Origin: an uncultured Prevotella sp.
GTDB taxonomy: Bacteria > Bacteroidota > Bacteroidia > Bacteroidales > Bacteroidaceae
Direction: 5' to 3'
Assembly (NCBI GenBank): GCA_902491375.1
Contig: CABUHE010000001.1
Coordinates: forward strand, 186,001-250,000
DNA: 64,000 nucleotides
A model generated the notes under the pieces. That model saw only the letters and a program-made list of their open reading frames with translations, had not been told where the DNA came from and searched no databases. This document shows positions 17,042-25,826 of the stretch, piece by piece. The first letter of the stretch is position 1; every line of letters begins with the position of its first letter. The position numbers were made by a program, and so were the translations under genes.

Positions 17042-18547
17042 TTACTTGACGTATTCGGAGAAATCGGTCAGACGCATGTCGCCCTTGCGTGCCAGCGAGT
17101 CGTGCATTGCGAACGCAGCGGTGAGGCAATGGCGTGTGTGTCCGCCTTTAGCGATTTTCAGATAGTCGCGCAGCAGCGGTTTGTAGTCAGGATGTGCGCA
17201 GTTCTCGATTATGAGTTGAGCGCGCTCCTCTGGGCATTTACCGCGCAGATCGGCAACTCCTTGCTCTGTTACGATTACGTTAACGTCGTGTTCAGAGCTG
17301 TCCTGATGGCTTACGAAGGGCACGATTGAGCTGATAAGTCCGCCTTTGGCCGTTGAAGCACAGGTGAATATGCTTATGTAAGCGTTGCGCTCGAAGTCGC
17401 CTGAACCGCCGATTCCGTTCATCATCTTTGTTCCGCTGATGTGTGTAGAGTTAGCGTTTCCGTAGATGTCGACCTCGATTGCAGTGTTTATAGCAATGAC
17501 TCCGAGTCGGCGGATTACTTCAGGTGAGTTTGAAATCTCGCTCGGACGCAGTGTGAGGTGCTGCTTGAAGTAGTCCATGTTGTCGTAAATCTGCATCAGG
17601 CATTCGTTTGAAACAGTCAGCGAACATGATGATGCGTCCTTGACGCGGCCTTCGAGCATCATGCCTACGACGCTGTCCTGAAGCACTTCTGTGTACACAT
17701 TGAAGTCTGGCACGCTCTTTTCGTGTCCCAGCGCGCCGAGTATTGCGTTGGCAGTGCTGCCCACTCCGCTCTGCAAAGGCAGGAATGAAGAAGGTATTAT
17801 GCCACGCTTCATGTCGCCGAGGAGGAACTGTGCAACGTTGTGTCCTATCTGGTCGGTTACGGGGTCAGAGTCCTTGAATGCTCGTGCTTCGTCAGCTATG
17901 TCGCATTCAACCACGCCTACAATCTTCTTTGCGTCTATCTCGACATACGGTTTACCTATGCGGTCGTTCACGTGGGTTATCGGTATAGGCTGGCGCAGAG
18001 GCGGATCGAGCGGCTCGTAGACGTCGTGCAGGAACTTAGCGTCCTTGCTGTGGAATGAGTTAAGCTCCAGTATGACGTGCTTTGCAAGGCGTGCTACTGT
18101 GGGGCTTATGCCGCCTGCGGCTGTGAGATATGCTTTACAGGTGGTTTCGCCTTCCTCGATGTCGCACACTTCGAGTATCGCCCAGTCAACCTGTCCCATG
18201 AAACCGTAGCGCAGCTCTTGCGCCATCTGGCTCAGATGGATGTCGTTGTACGATATCTCTCCTGCGTTTACGTGGCGGCGGAAGTCAGAGTTTGTGGTGT
18301 AAGGAGCGCGGTAACGTATTGCCTGTGCGTTTGAAAGGTCACCGTCGGCGCTCTGTCCGGTTGATGCACCGGTGAAAAGTCCGATTTTAAACTCGCGTCC
18401 GGCCTCGTGCTCTGCCTGAGCTATCTTGGCCAGTTCCTTTGTTACTGCCTTGGCTGTGCCCGCAGGTGTGAATCCGCTGAGGCCAATGTTTTCGCCGTTG
18501 CGGATCATCGAAGCGGCTTCAGCCGCCGTAATGCGTTTGTATGCCAT
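17042..18547 (-). CDS. Acetyl-CoA hydrolase/transferase family CoA-transferase (succinyl-CoA:acetate type)
   Basis: Protein of 501 residues, full length for the Cat1/AarC-type class I CoA-transferases. It opens with ITAAEAASMIRNGENIGLSG; the oxyanion-type loop GVGSTANAILGAL and VYTEVLQD, which probably contains the catalytic glutamate, lie mid-protein, and GIGGSGDF near residue 385 is also conserved. Likely swaps CoA between succinate or propionate and acetate during fermentation, recovering the thioester. Cytoplasmic, monocistronic, with a textbook promoter and a leader of about 135 bases. Confidence 0.92.
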   Translation of the reverse strand: MAYKRITAAEAASMIRNGENIGLSGFTPAGTAKAVTKELAKIAQAEHEAGREFKIGLFTGASTGQSADGDLSNAQAIRYRAPYTTNSDFRRHVNAGEISYNDIHLSQMAQELRYGFMGQVDWAILEVCDIEEGETTCKAYLTAAGGISPTVARLAKHVILELNSFHSKDAKFLHDVYEPLDPPLRQPIPITHVNDRIGKPYVEIDAKKIVGVVECDIADEARAFKDSDPVTDQIGHNVAQFLLGDMKRGIIPSSFLPLQSGVGSTANAILGALGHEKSVPDFNVYTEVLQDSVVGMMLEGRVKDASSCSLTVSNECLMQIYDNMDYFKQHLTLRPSEISNSPEVIRRLGVIAINTAIEVDIYGNANSTHISGTKMMNGIGGSGDFERNAYISIFTCASTAKGGLISSIVPFVSHQDSSEHDVNVIVTEQGVADLRGKCPEERAQLIIENCAHPDYKPLLRDYLKIAKGGHTRHCLTAAFAMHDSLARKGDMRLTDFSEYVK

Positions 18548-18915
18548 ATAACTGTTAATTTTAAATTATATTATTTCAGTATTGAATGTTTGCTGACATC
18601 GGTAGTCCCTGTCGGCATGAAGGTCGGCTTCATAACCGGCACAGACGATTGAATAATGTGTTCTTTGTGTTTTTTATTAGCTGTTGCAAAAGTAACAATA
18701 TTTTGTCTTAGTTCCAAACATGTAATGTTATAATTCCCGAAAAAGAATGTTACATGCTGTCGCTGTTTTTTGCGGATTGGTCGCCGTCCGGTACGGCCTG
18801 TATGCCGGTTTTGTTTTAAAAAAACAATATTTTTGGCCAGACACTGTAGAAATTGTTATGAAAAATGTCATGGTTATAACGTAATTTTGCTAATTTTGTA
18901 GCAAAACCCACGCTT
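18548..18915. other. Divergent spacer, 368 bases
   Basis: Holds the CoA-transferase promoter and two overlapping TAATTTTG -7-like boxes (18882-18889, 18891-18898) for the PH-like gene on +. AT-rich; no ORF, repeat or RNA recognised. Confidence 0.6.
18687..18718 (-). promoter_or_regulatory. Promoter of the CoA-transferase gene
   Basis: On the - strand TTTG (18715-18718) and TACTTTTG (18687-18694) are 20 bases apart, a perfect Bacteroidetes promoter. It implies a 5' leader of about 135 bases, in which I saw no strong structure. Confidence 0.75.
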
Positions 18916-19455
18916 ATGGAGAATATGCGGAATGATAACGTTTTTAAGGTGACGAAGAGCCGTCTTGTGTTTTACGTCACGTTGGGTGCCTGCGTATTGC
19001 TTGTCGCCGTGTTCGTACCTGCATGGTATATGGTGTTCGCTGAGCCTTTTATACTTGTGCCTTTCATTATTATGACGCTGGCGTCGGTGTCTGTGTTCGG
19101 TATGCTTATCTACTTCTACATGATTTCGCCTAAGAGAATCGAGCTGACGGCTGACTCGCTTGTGTTGCACCGTGTGTGGGGCAAAAGGAGACTGCGCTAT
19201 GCTGATATAGCTGATGTCGGATTGTGGAAAGGCAAGTCGTCTGAGATGATACGCCTGTGCGGAAGCGGTGCTTTCTGCGGATACATCGGCTGGTTTTCAG
19301 GAGGAGGACTTGATTTGCATTTTGAATACGTCGGAAGTTATTCTGATGCTTTCTACGTCAAGACACGCAGAGGCAGGACATATCTGCTCAGCTGCGACGA
19401 CGCAGGGCAGGTGGTAAGACGTATTGAAGATAAAATCGACGGGGCGGCGGCATGA
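18916..19455 (+). CDS. PH-domain-like membrane protein
   Basis: Protein of 179 residues with two adjacent N-terminal transmembrane helices (about 14-35 and 41-62), then a cytosolic beta-rich domain of about 110 residues (KRIELTADSLVLHRVWGKRR, RYADIADVGLW, FYVKTRRGRTYLLSC) with the strand pattern of bacterial PH domains. This arrangement is common in Bacteroidetes; no function is established. Monocistronic, converging on radC across repeat copy C. There is no obvious intrinsic terminator besides the repeat itself. Confidence 0.72.
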   Translation: MENMRNDNVFKVTKSRLVFYVTLGACVLLVAVFVPAWYMVFAEPFILVPFIIMTLASVSVFGMLIYFYMISPKRIELTADSLVLHRVWGKRRLRYADIADVGLWKGKSSEMIRLCGSGAFCGYIGWFSGGGLDLHFEYVGSYSDAFYVKTRRGRTYLLSCDDAGQVVRRIEDKIDGAAA

Positions 19456-19553
19456 GCCTGTATGCCTGTTTTGTATGAGCTATAATGCGCATTTTGGTCT
19501 CCGGCTTTATTGTCGGTGTGATGTTTTCGGGATATAAGTAAACTATTTGATTG

Positions 19554-19699
19554 TGAAAGGTGGCTTTTCAGCGTGTAAGAGATGCCCTTTCGCATTGTAA
19601 AAGACGCTCTTTCAGACGATAAAAGACGGTCTTTTAGAAAACGTTTTGTCCGCCATTTGTCTGTTGCCAAGTAAGATGTTGATAATAAGGATGTTACAG
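19554..19699 (+). repeat. 22-base-pitch composite repeat, copy C
   Basis: Units: 19554-19575, 19576-19597, 19598-19619 (exactly 22 each) and 19620-19643 (24), with cores TGAAAGGTGGCTTTT, TAAGAGATGCCCTTT, TAAAAGACGCTCTTT and TAAAAGACGGTCTTTT. A 35-base gap separates the last unit from the cap at 19679-19699 (TTGATAATAAG, GAT, GTTACAG). The cap overlaps the radC 3' end: its TTA is the radC stop codon on the - strand. Confidence 0.85.
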
Positions 19700-20386
19700 C
19701 CGGCCTTCTTCTGAGTAGCTGTAATATCGTCCGTCGGTTATTATAAGATGGTCGAGCATGTAAAGCCGCATTACTTCACATGCCTTTTTCAGCTTTTGCG
19801 TTATGCGGTCGTCATCTCCGCTGGGCCTTGCGTTGCCGCTCGGATGGTTGTGGCAGAGTGCAACAACCGTGGCGTTGCAGAGCAGGGCGTTCTTTATTAT
19901 CACACGGATGTCGACTGCCGTCTCTGTTATTCCTCCGTGCGAGAGCTGCACTGCTTTAATAAGCTTGAAGTTCTGGTTCATCAGCAGCACCCATGCCTCT
20001 TCCTCGCTGAGGTCTTGCATACGCGGGTGCATGTATTCATAGATTGCCGTTGCCGAGTTGAGCTGCTTGCGCTCCTCCGCCTTTTCAGCCTGACGCCGCT
20101 TGCCGAGTTCGCAGGCTGCCAGTATCGTTACGGCCTTGGCAGGCCCCATCCCTTTATAGCTGCCGTCTGTAAGTTCGGCTATTGTCTTCTTGCCCAGTGT
20201 GTTGAGATTGTTGTCGCAGTCAGCCAGCACACGCTTCATCAGGTCGACTGCGCTCTCGTCCTGCGAGCCTGAGCCTATAAGAATGGCAAGCAGTTCGGCG
20301 TTTGACAGAGCCGACGGACCAAGACGCATCAGTTTTTCGCGCGGCCGGTCTTCTTCTGCCCATTTGTTGATGCTGAGTTTTGACAT
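19694..20386 (-). CDS. radC: RadC family JAB/MPN-domain protein
   Basis: Protein of 230 residues with an N-terminal helical part containing a helix-hairpin-helix-like segment (MGPAKAVTILAACELGKRR) and a C-terminal JAB/MPN metal domain with CHNHPSGNARPSGDD, the usual zinc motif. Historically called a DNA repair protein, though E. coli evidence for that is weak; the real role is unknown. It lies 46 bases downstream of the glycosyltransferase and may be co-transcribed. Its last codon and stop fall inside the cap of repeat copy C. Confidence 0.93.
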   Translation of the reverse strand: MSKLSINKWAEEDRPREKLMRLGPSALSNAELLAILIGSGSQDESAVDLMKRVLADCDNNLNTLGKKTIAELTDGSYKGMGPAKAVTILAACELGKRRQAEKAEERKQLNSATAIYEYMHPRMQDLSEEEAWVLLMNQNFKLIKAVQLSHGGITETAVDIRVIIKNALLCNATVVALCHNHPSGNARPSGDDDRITQKLKKACEVMRLYMLDHLIITDGRYYSYSEEGRL

Positions 20387-20432
20387 ATAGAATGAGTTTG
20401 GGATGGGTGTTTACATGGTTGTGGCTGTAATG

Positions 20433-21470
20433 CTATTTGTAGAAGGTCTTGTCGAAAGCGTGAAACTCGTCCTGCCCTTTTACGCATCTTTTCCACCATG
20501 CCGTGATGAATCCGCAGCCGTATCCGAACAGCTGGATGAACGCTGCCGGAATGCTCAGCAGGCCTACTTTCAGGCTCTTGTTGCTGATGGAAGAACCGAT
20601 GAATATCAGCAGACAGTAGAAAATTATTGGCAGCCACGGCCCGGCGCAGAGCCAGTACCATTTGTGTATGTCGTCATACTCCATTAGTATGCGCCCTACG
20701 GCAGAGATGAGTATTAGCGCGCAGACGCCTACCGTGAACACCATAGGCAGCATGTGGACAAGCTTGAGCGACTCTGGATATTTCTTGTAGAGGTTTATAC
20801 GGGCTATGCCGCTGTTGAAAACCTGGCGGAAAAACTTGCGGAAGTCGGTGCGGCGCTTGTGCCATACCCATGCTTCGGGGAACAGTCGGCAGCGGCAGCC
20901 AGCCTTGAATATGCGTATGCTGAAATCTATGTCCTCGCCGAAACGCATCTTGGAGAATCCTCCAAGGCGCAGATATACGTCGCGGCGTATGCCCATGTTG
21001 TATGAACGTGGATAAAACTTGTCGAGCTTCTTCTTGCCTCCGCGTATGCCGCCGGTGGTGAAGAAGCTGGTCATCGAGTAGCTTATCGCCTTCTGGGTGT
21101 CGGTAAACGACGGATGGGCACTGTCTGGTCCGCCGAACGCATCGGCCGGCTCACGCGTCAGTTCGTCGTCAACGGCCTTCAGATAGCCTTCCGGCAGAAC
21201 AACGTCAGAGTCGAGAACAATGAGATATTCGCCTTTTGAACGCTCCGCGCCGTAGTTGCGGCTCTGTCCCGGTCCGCTGTTCTTCTTCATGTAATAGTGC
21301 AGGTCGAGTCTGTCGGCGTATCTGTCGCATACGTCCTTGCATGGTGTAGAGCTGCCGTCTTCAACGATTATCACTTCAAAGTCGTTTACGGTCTGTCTTG
21401 TCAGACTGTCCAACAGTTCGTCTACTTCGTCAGGACGGTTGTACACTGGAACGATAAAGGAATATTTCAT
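20433..21470 (-). CDS. Glycosyltransferase family 2, membrane-anchored
   Basis: Protein of 345 residues. The GT-A domain comes first: YSFIVPVYNRPDEVDELLDSL, the nucleotide-binding VEDGSS, LDSDVVLPEGY carrying the metal-binding DxD, and FGEDIDFSIRIFKAG with the putative catalytic acidic residues. About three transmembrane helices follow (roughly 235-255, 270-290, 300-320). It transfers a sugar from a nucleotide donor at the cytosolic membrane face; acceptor unknown. No other glycan genes are adjacent. Confidence 0.9.
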   Translation of the reverse strand: MKYSFIVPVYNRPDEVDELLDSLTRQTVNDFEVIIVEDGSSTPCKDVCDRYADRLDLHYYMKKNSGPGQSRNYGAERSKGEYLIVLDSDVVLPEGYLKAVDDELTREPADAFGGPDSAHPSFTDTQKAISYSMTSFFTTGGIRGGKKKLDKFYPRSYNMGIRRDVYLRLGGFSKMRFGEDIDFSIRIFKAGCRCRLFPEAWVWHKRRTDFRKFFRQVFNSGIARINLYKKYPESLKLVHMLPMVFTVGVCALILISAVGRILMEYDDIHKWYWLCAGPWLPIIFYCLLIFIGSSISNKSLKVGLLSIPAAFIQLFGYGCGFITAWWKRCVKGQDEFHAFDKTFYK

Positions 21471-21563
21471 TGCTGATTTCTGTGTTTAAGGTTATTGGGT
21501 AAGTAGTGTCATGCCGTGCATGACGGCCGTCGGCGCCAAGTGTCGTGTGTGCCTTTAAGCGGC

Positions 21564-21648
21564 AAGAGGGTTAAAATAGTCGGAGACAACAGCTTGTGTG
21601 ATTGCAAATGTTCTTTGCGTCATTGTCTTAAACTACTTTAACCCTCTT
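21564..21648. repeat. Long imperfect hairpin downstream of efp
   Basis: AAGAGGGTTAAA (21564-21575) pairs with TTTAACCCTCTT (21637-21648); inside, TAGT/ACTA and AGACAA/TTGTCT extend the stem around a loop of about 33 bases. It lies 42 bases past the efp stop codon, so it may be its terminator or 3' stabiliser. Its outer arms resemble those of the hairpin after ddl (25707-25775). Confidence 0.65.
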
Positions 21649-21690
21649 GTTGCATATTGTCTGCAGAATCTCCTTCGGAGAGGCAGGCTT

Positions 21691-22257
21691 TTATTCCTTA
21701 ACTCGGCTCAGATAGCTGCCGTCGCGTGTGTCGATCTGGATGAGGTCGCCCTCGTTGATGAACAGCGGCACGCGTACTTCAACACCAGTCTCAAGTGTTG
21801 CAGGCTTAGTAGCGTTAGTAGCTGTATCGCCCTTGATGCCCGGCTCGCTGTGAGTTACGCGGAGGTTAGTCTTGACAGGCATTTCAGCGTAGAGAATAGT
21901 ACCGTCTGTTGTGTCGGTAACAACCTCGACAACGTCGCCTTCCTTCATGTAGTCAACGCCGATGATAGAGTCGCGGTTGATAGGTATCTGCTCGAAAGTC
22001 TCCTGGTTCATGAAGATCAGACCAGTCGGGTCTTCGTAGAGATACTGGTAGGGACGGTGCTCGATGCGCACGTCTTCAAGCTTGAATCCGATCTGGAAAG
22101 TACGCTCGAGTACGCGTCCGTCGGTTACGTTCTTCAGCTTTGTACGCATAACGGTATTGCCCTTGCCCGGCTTTACGTGCTGGAAGTCAATGCAAATCCA
22201 TACCTGGTTGTCCATGCGGATGCATGTTCCTTTTTTAATTTCCTGTGAGTTGATCAT
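21691..22257 (-). CDS. efp: Elongation factor P
   Basis: EF-P, 188 residues, rescues ribosomes stalled at polyproline stretches. Three beta-barrel domains as usual; the modification loop reads VKPGKGNT with the lysine (K32) at the tip, the site that is modified or left bare depending on lineage. The C-terminus GVEVRVPLFINEGDLIQIDTR is diagnostic (each part well conserved). Start ATG 22257, about 125 bases downstream of a -7 box; divergent from rpmH. Confidence 0.97.
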   Translation of the reverse strand: MINSQEIKKGTCIRMDNQVWICIDFQHVKPGKGNTVMRTKLKNVTDGRVLERTFQIGFKLEDVRIEHRPYQYLYEDPTGLIFMNQETFEQIPINRDSIIGVDYMKEGDVVEVVTDTTDGTILYAEMPVKTNLRVTHSEPGIKGDTATNATKPATLETGVEVRVPLFINEGDLIQIDTRDGSYLSRVKE

Positions 22258-22382
22258 ATTGAAGTTTGTAATTAAAATTTATTTCCGTTGCCAAAGGGGA
22301 GCGCCTGCTGCTTGTTCCCAAAAGCGGGTGTTAATCCCCGCCGACAAGCTTCATGTCGCCCAAAAAGTTGACTTTCAGGGTG

Positions 22383-22390
22383 CAAAGGTA
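22383..22390 (-). promoter_or_regulatory. -7 promoter box of efp
   Basis: CAAAGGTA on + reads TACCTTTG on -, an exact -7 match implying a leader of about 120 bases. Confidence 0.5.
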
Positions 22391-22440
22391 GTGTTTTTTT
22401 GGAAAAAAGCATAAAAGAAAGGGCTAAAAAACACATATTT

Positions 22441-22472
22441 CTTGGTTATTTAAAAAGAATTGCGTACTTTTG
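22441..22472 (+). promoter_or_regulatory. Promoter of rpmH
   Basis: CTTG (22441-22444), 20 bases, TACTTTTG (22465-22472), then a 45-base leader to the L34 start. Confidence 0.6.
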
Positions 22473-22517
22473 CAGCCCAAAGTGTGAAAACAAATAACAA
22501 TAAATAAATAGACGAAC

Positions 22518-22673
22518 ATGAAAAGAACATTTCAGCCGCACAACAGAAGGAGAGTGAACAAGCACGGCTTCCGCGAGAGAATGGCAACAAAGAATGGTCG
22601 CCGCGTGCTTGCTGCACGTCGTGCGAAGGGACGTAAAAAACTTACTGTTTCTGACGAGAACCACGGTAAGTAA
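22518..22673 (+). CDS. rpmH: 50S ribosomal protein L34
   Basis: Ribosomal protein L34, 51 residues, read directly from the sequence because it is below common ORF length limits. It begins [20 protein letters not shown] and continues with [20 protein letters not shown], the diagnostic L34 pattern, ending in a short family-typical extension ([10 protein letters not shown]). Its own promoter lies upstream. The usual neighbours rnpA and dnaA are not here. Confidence 0.97.
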   Translation: MKRTFQPHNRRRVNKHGFRERMATKNGRRVLAARRAKGRKKLTVSDENHGK

Positions 22674-22727
22674 TCCACGGGCTTAGAGGATTTTTAGACC
22701 TTAAAACGAAAGAAGTAAAGCAATGCC

Positions 22728-22758
22728 TTTGCTTCTTTCTGTTTTTTTCATACCTTTG
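22728..22758 (+). promoter_or_regulatory. Promoter of the PASTA-rluD-ddl operon
   Basis: TTTG (22728-22731), 19 bases, TACCTTTG (22751-22758). Because it lies inside the longest open frame (from 22723), it shows that the upstream ATG is not the true start and supports ATG 22837. Confidence 0.75.
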
Positions 22759-22836
22759 CAGAAAACATGCTGCGCCTTGATTACCGCGTATGGTGGTCAC
22801 TGCCTGCATTGTTCCCCAATTGAAACAACAACAAGA

Positions 22837-23550
22837 ATGAAGGCAAAAGATTTCTTCAGAAAAATCTTCAGCGTGCGGCTGTGGGCTAACCTTGCGGCAA
22901 TGCTGCTTGTCGTCGTCTTGCTGTGCTTGAGCGTGAAGATAGGCATCGACATATACACCCGCCATGGCGAGGTGATAAATGTCCCCGATGTAAGGCATAA
23001 GCAGTTTGCCGATGCAGAGCGTATCCTTGCTGCCAACAACCTGAAGGTGATTGTGAGCGATACCGGTTACGTGAAGACTCTTGCGCCTGACTGCATATTG
23101 GAGCAGTCGCCCGAGCCGGGCAAAGGCGTTAAGTCAGGGCGTGTGATATACGTTGTGATTAACTCGTCACATTCTCCGATGCTCACGATACCTGACATTA
23201 TAGACAACTGCTCGTACCGCGAGGCCCGTGCGAAGCTTATCGCTATGGGCTTTAAGGTTGGTCCGCCGGAGTATATTCCGGGTGAGAAGGACTGGGTTTA
23301 TGGTCTTAAAGCAGGTGGTAAAATGTTACGTACCGGACAGAAAGTGTCGGTTGACGACATGATGATAATCCAGGTCGGCGACGGTATGAGAGACATGAAT
23401 GACTCGATTGTCTACACCGAGCCGGATGACTACTACGATGAATACGGAGACTCGTTGGCTGAACCTATGCCGGCAAGCGGTGAATTATATACCACCCCAG
23501 AACATGAAAGCGACGTTGACGAGTTTGAAGTCGTCACGGGTCCTGAATAG
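22837..23550 (+). CDS. Single-pass membrane protein with PASTA domains
   Basis: Protein of 237 residues from ATG 22837 (the frame is open from 22723, but the promoter lies within that part). One N-terminal transmembrane helix (about 15-38), then two to three PASTA repeats: INVPDVRHKQFADAERILAA with ILEQSPEPGKGVKSG, LTIPDIIDNCSYREARAKLIA, and a shortened third unit; the tail is acidic and disordered. In Gram-positives PASTA domains sense peptidoglycan on kinases; here there is no kinase domain. Being just upstream of rluD and ddl suggests an envelope role. Confidence 0.86.
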   Translation: MKAKDFFRKIFSVRLWANLAAMLLVVVLLCLSVKIGIDIYTRHGEVINVPDVRHKQFADAERILAANNLKVIVSDTGYVKTLAPDCILEQSPEPGKGVKSGRVIYVVINSSHSPMLTIPDIIDNCSYREARAKLIAMGFKVGPPEYIPGEKDWVYGLKAGGKMLRTGQKVSVDDMMIIQVGDGMRDMNDSIVYTEPDDYYDEYGDSLAEPMPASGELYTTPEHESDVDEFEVVTGPE

Positions 23551-23585
23551 GACAGGTATCATGATTATCTGACATACAAAGAATT

Positions 23586-24656
23586 ATGACTGACGACTAT
23601 ATCGACGACATTGACATAGAAGACGACGAGGGGCAACAGTTGTATGAGCATCTGCGTGTCGTAGTTGATAAAGGACAGGAACCTTTACGCATCGACAAGT
23701 TCATGCTGAAGAAGCTGCAGCACACCAGCCGCAACCGCATACAGAAGGCTGCGGATGCCGGTTTCGTACATGTGAACGACCGTCCGGTGAAGAGTAACTA
23801 CCGTGTACGTCCGTTCGATGTGATTACGCTGATGCTCGACCGTCCTCAGTATGACAACACAATCGAGCCGGAAGATATTCCTTTGGACATTGTGTATGAA
23901 GATTCTGAAGTGTTGGTTGTCAACAAACCGGCAGGACTGGTGGTCCATCCGGGGTGCGGAAATTATCATGGAACGCTGGTGAATGCCGTAGCATGGCATC
24001 TGAAAGACGTGCCTACATACGATCCGAACGACCCTGAAGTCGGTCTGGTACACCGTATCGACAAGGATACGAGCGGTCTGCTTGTCATAGCGAAGACACC
24101 GAATGCCAAGACGAAGCTCGGACTTCAGTTCTTCAACAAGACTACACGGCGCAGATATAATGCGCTTGTGTGGGGCAACTTCACTGAAGATGAGGGCCGC
24201 ATAGAGGGCAATATAGCCCGAGATCCGAAAGAAAGGCTGCGCATGGCAGTGTTTCCGCCTGACTCAGGAATAGGCAAACACGCTGTAACTCACTACCGTG
24301 TGCTTGAGCGGTTCGGCTATGTTACGCTTGTGGAGTGCATACTTGAGACCGGCAGAACTCACCAGATAAGGGCTCACATGAGGCATATCGGGCATCCGCT
24401 GTTTGCCGATACACGCTACGGAGGCAATGAAATACTGCGCGGAAACCGCTCTGGCAGTTACCGGCAGTTTATTGAAAACTGCTTCAAGATATGTCCTCGA
24501 CAGGCACTGCATGCAAAGACTCTCGGCTTCGTTCACCCTAAAACGAACGAGGAGATGGACTTTACTACACCGTTGCCTGCCGACATGGAACAGCTGATAA
24601 ACAAATGGAGAAAATATATAAACGGAACGAATTTAAATAATACTGAAGTTTTATGA
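23586..24656 (+). CDS. rluD: RluA/RluD-family 23S rRNA pseudouridine synthase
   Basis: Protein of 356 residues. An S4 RNA-binding domain (about 30-95: RIDKFMLKKLQHTSRNRIQKA, VNDRPVKSNYRVRPFD) precedes the catalytic domain with HRIDKDTSGLLVIAK (catalytic Asp) and GRTHQIRAHMRHIGHP. It probably makes pseudouridines in 23S rRNA helix 69, though RluA and RluC paralogues cannot be excluded by eye. An acidic N-terminal extension of about 25 residues. The stop overlaps the ddl start by 4 bases (ATGA), so translation is coupled. Confidence 0.92.
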   Translation: MTDDYIDDIDIEDDEGQQLYEHLRVVVDKGQEPLRIDKFMLKKLQHTSRNRIQKAADAGFVHVNDRPVKSNYRVRPFDVITLMLDRPQYDNTIEPEDIPLDIVYEDSEVLVVNKPAGLVVHPGCGNYHGTLVNAVAWHLKDVPTYDPNDPEVGLVHRIDKDTSGLLVIAKTPNAKTKLGLQFFNKTTRRRYNALVWGNFTEDEGRIEGNIARDPKERLRMAVFPPDSGIGKHAVTHYRVLERFGYVTLVECILETGRTHQIRAHMRHIGHPLFADTRYGGNEILRGNRSGSYRQFIENCFKICPRQALHAKTLGFVHPKTNEEMDFTTPLPADMEQLINKWRKYINGTNLNNTEVL

Positions 24657-25669
24657 AACATCTTAAGAGAACGATTGCCATAGTCTGCGGAGGAGATTCC
24701 TCTGAGTATGGTGTCTCTTTGCGCTCGGGACAAGGGCTTTATTCTTTCTTCGACAAGGACAGATACGATGTTTATGTCGTAGTAGTGAAAGGGCTCGACT
24801 GGCATGTCAATCTGCCTGACGGCACGACTGCCCCGATTGACCGCAACGACTTCTCGTTTATGTATAACGGAAAGTTAGTGCAATTTGACTACGCTTACAT
24901 CACGATACACGGCACACCTGGTGAGAATGGTATAATGCAGGGCTACTTTGAGATTGTACATGTGCCTTATTCAACAAGCGGAGTGCTTGTTGAGGCGTTG
25001 ACTTTCAACAAGTTTATGCTTAACCAGTATCTGCGCGGATACGGTGTCCGCGTGGCTGACAGCCTGCTTATCCGCAAGGGATATGAGGAGATTGTAAGCG
25101 ACGACGAGATAGAAGAGCGTATTGGAATGCCGTGTTTCGTCAAGCCGGCGGCTGACGGAAGCAGTTTCGGTGTCTCAAAAGTAAAGAACAAAGACCAGCT
25201 TGCTCCTGCCATACGTAAGGCTATGCTCGAGAGCGAAGACGTTATGGTAGAGCAGTATGTGGAAGGTACTGAGATCTCGATAGGCTGCTATAAGACTCAC
25301 GACAAGAGCGTTGTGCTGCCTGCTACTGAGGTGGTTACACAGCATGAGTTCTTCGATTACGACGCAAAATACAACGGCCAGGTACAGGAGATTACTCCGG
25401 CGCGTCTCTCTCCTGAGACAACTAAGCGGGTAGAGGAGATTACAAGTCAGATTTATGACATCCTTCACTGCAACGGAATTATCCGTATCGACTATATCAT
25501 AAGCCGTGGCAAGGGCAGTGACGGCAAGGAAGTTGATAAGGTCAACATGATTGAAATCAACACAACTCCGGGCATGACAGCCACGAGCTTCATTCCACAA
25601 CAGGTTAAGGCAGCCGGACTCAACATGACAGACGTGCTGACCGACATTGTGGAAAACCAGTTCAGATAA
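24653..25669 (+). CDS. ddl: D-alanine--D-alanine ligase
   Basis: Ddl, 338 residues, joins two D-Ala for the peptidoglycan stem peptide. ATP-grasp architecture: IAIVCGGDSSEYGVSLRSGQ at the start, HGTPGENGIMQGYFE, KPAADGSSFGVSKV for ATP binding, EISIGCY and the metal/D-Ala site IEINTTPGMTATSFIPQQ. The usual EHEVS motif near residue 16 reads SSEYGVS. Overlaps rluD by 4 bases and is followed by a long hairpin. Cytoplasmic. Confidence 0.96.
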   Translation: MKHLKRTIAIVCGGDSSEYGVSLRSGQGLYSFFDKDRYDVYVVVVKGLDWHVNLPDGTTAPIDRNDFSFMYNGKLVQFDYAYITIHGTPGENGIMQGYFEIVHVPYSTSGVLVEALTFNKFMLNQYLRGYGVRVADSLLIRKGYEEIVSDDEIEERIGMPCFVKPAADGSSFGVSKVKNKDQLAPAIRKAMLESEDVMVEQYVEGTEISIGCYKTHDKSVVLPATEVVTQHEFFDYDAKYNGQVQEITPARLSPETTKRVEEITSQIYDILHCNGIIRIDYIISRGKGSDGKEVDKVNMIEINTTPGMTATSFIPQQVKAAGLNMTDVLTDIVENQFR

Positions 25670-25706
25670 CCCCATTCTTATGGAATTAATTTGTTCAAGG
25701 TAACAT

Positions 25707-25775
25707 AAAGGAGTTAAAGACAAATGTATTGTTGTTGCGTAATGCGTGATGCAGACATTTGTCTTTAACTCCTTT
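25707..25775. repeat. Long perfect hairpin downstream of ddl
   Basis: A 21-bp perfect inverted repeat (25707-25727 with 25755-25775) with a 27-base loop, followed by TTTGTTG. The arms begin AAAGGAGTTAAAGACAAA. It may act as a partial terminator between ddl and the acyltransferase, or be a repeat element related to that after efp. Confidence 0.8.
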
Positions 25776-25826
25776 TTGTTGTCTTGACTTCTTTGATACA
25801 GTTAACATCATTAAATCTTGAAGACC

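Noticed and set aside
22723..22836. Upstream ATG of the PASTA gene
   Set aside because: The first 38 codons contain the promoter at 22728-22758 and precede the expected membrane-anchor start.
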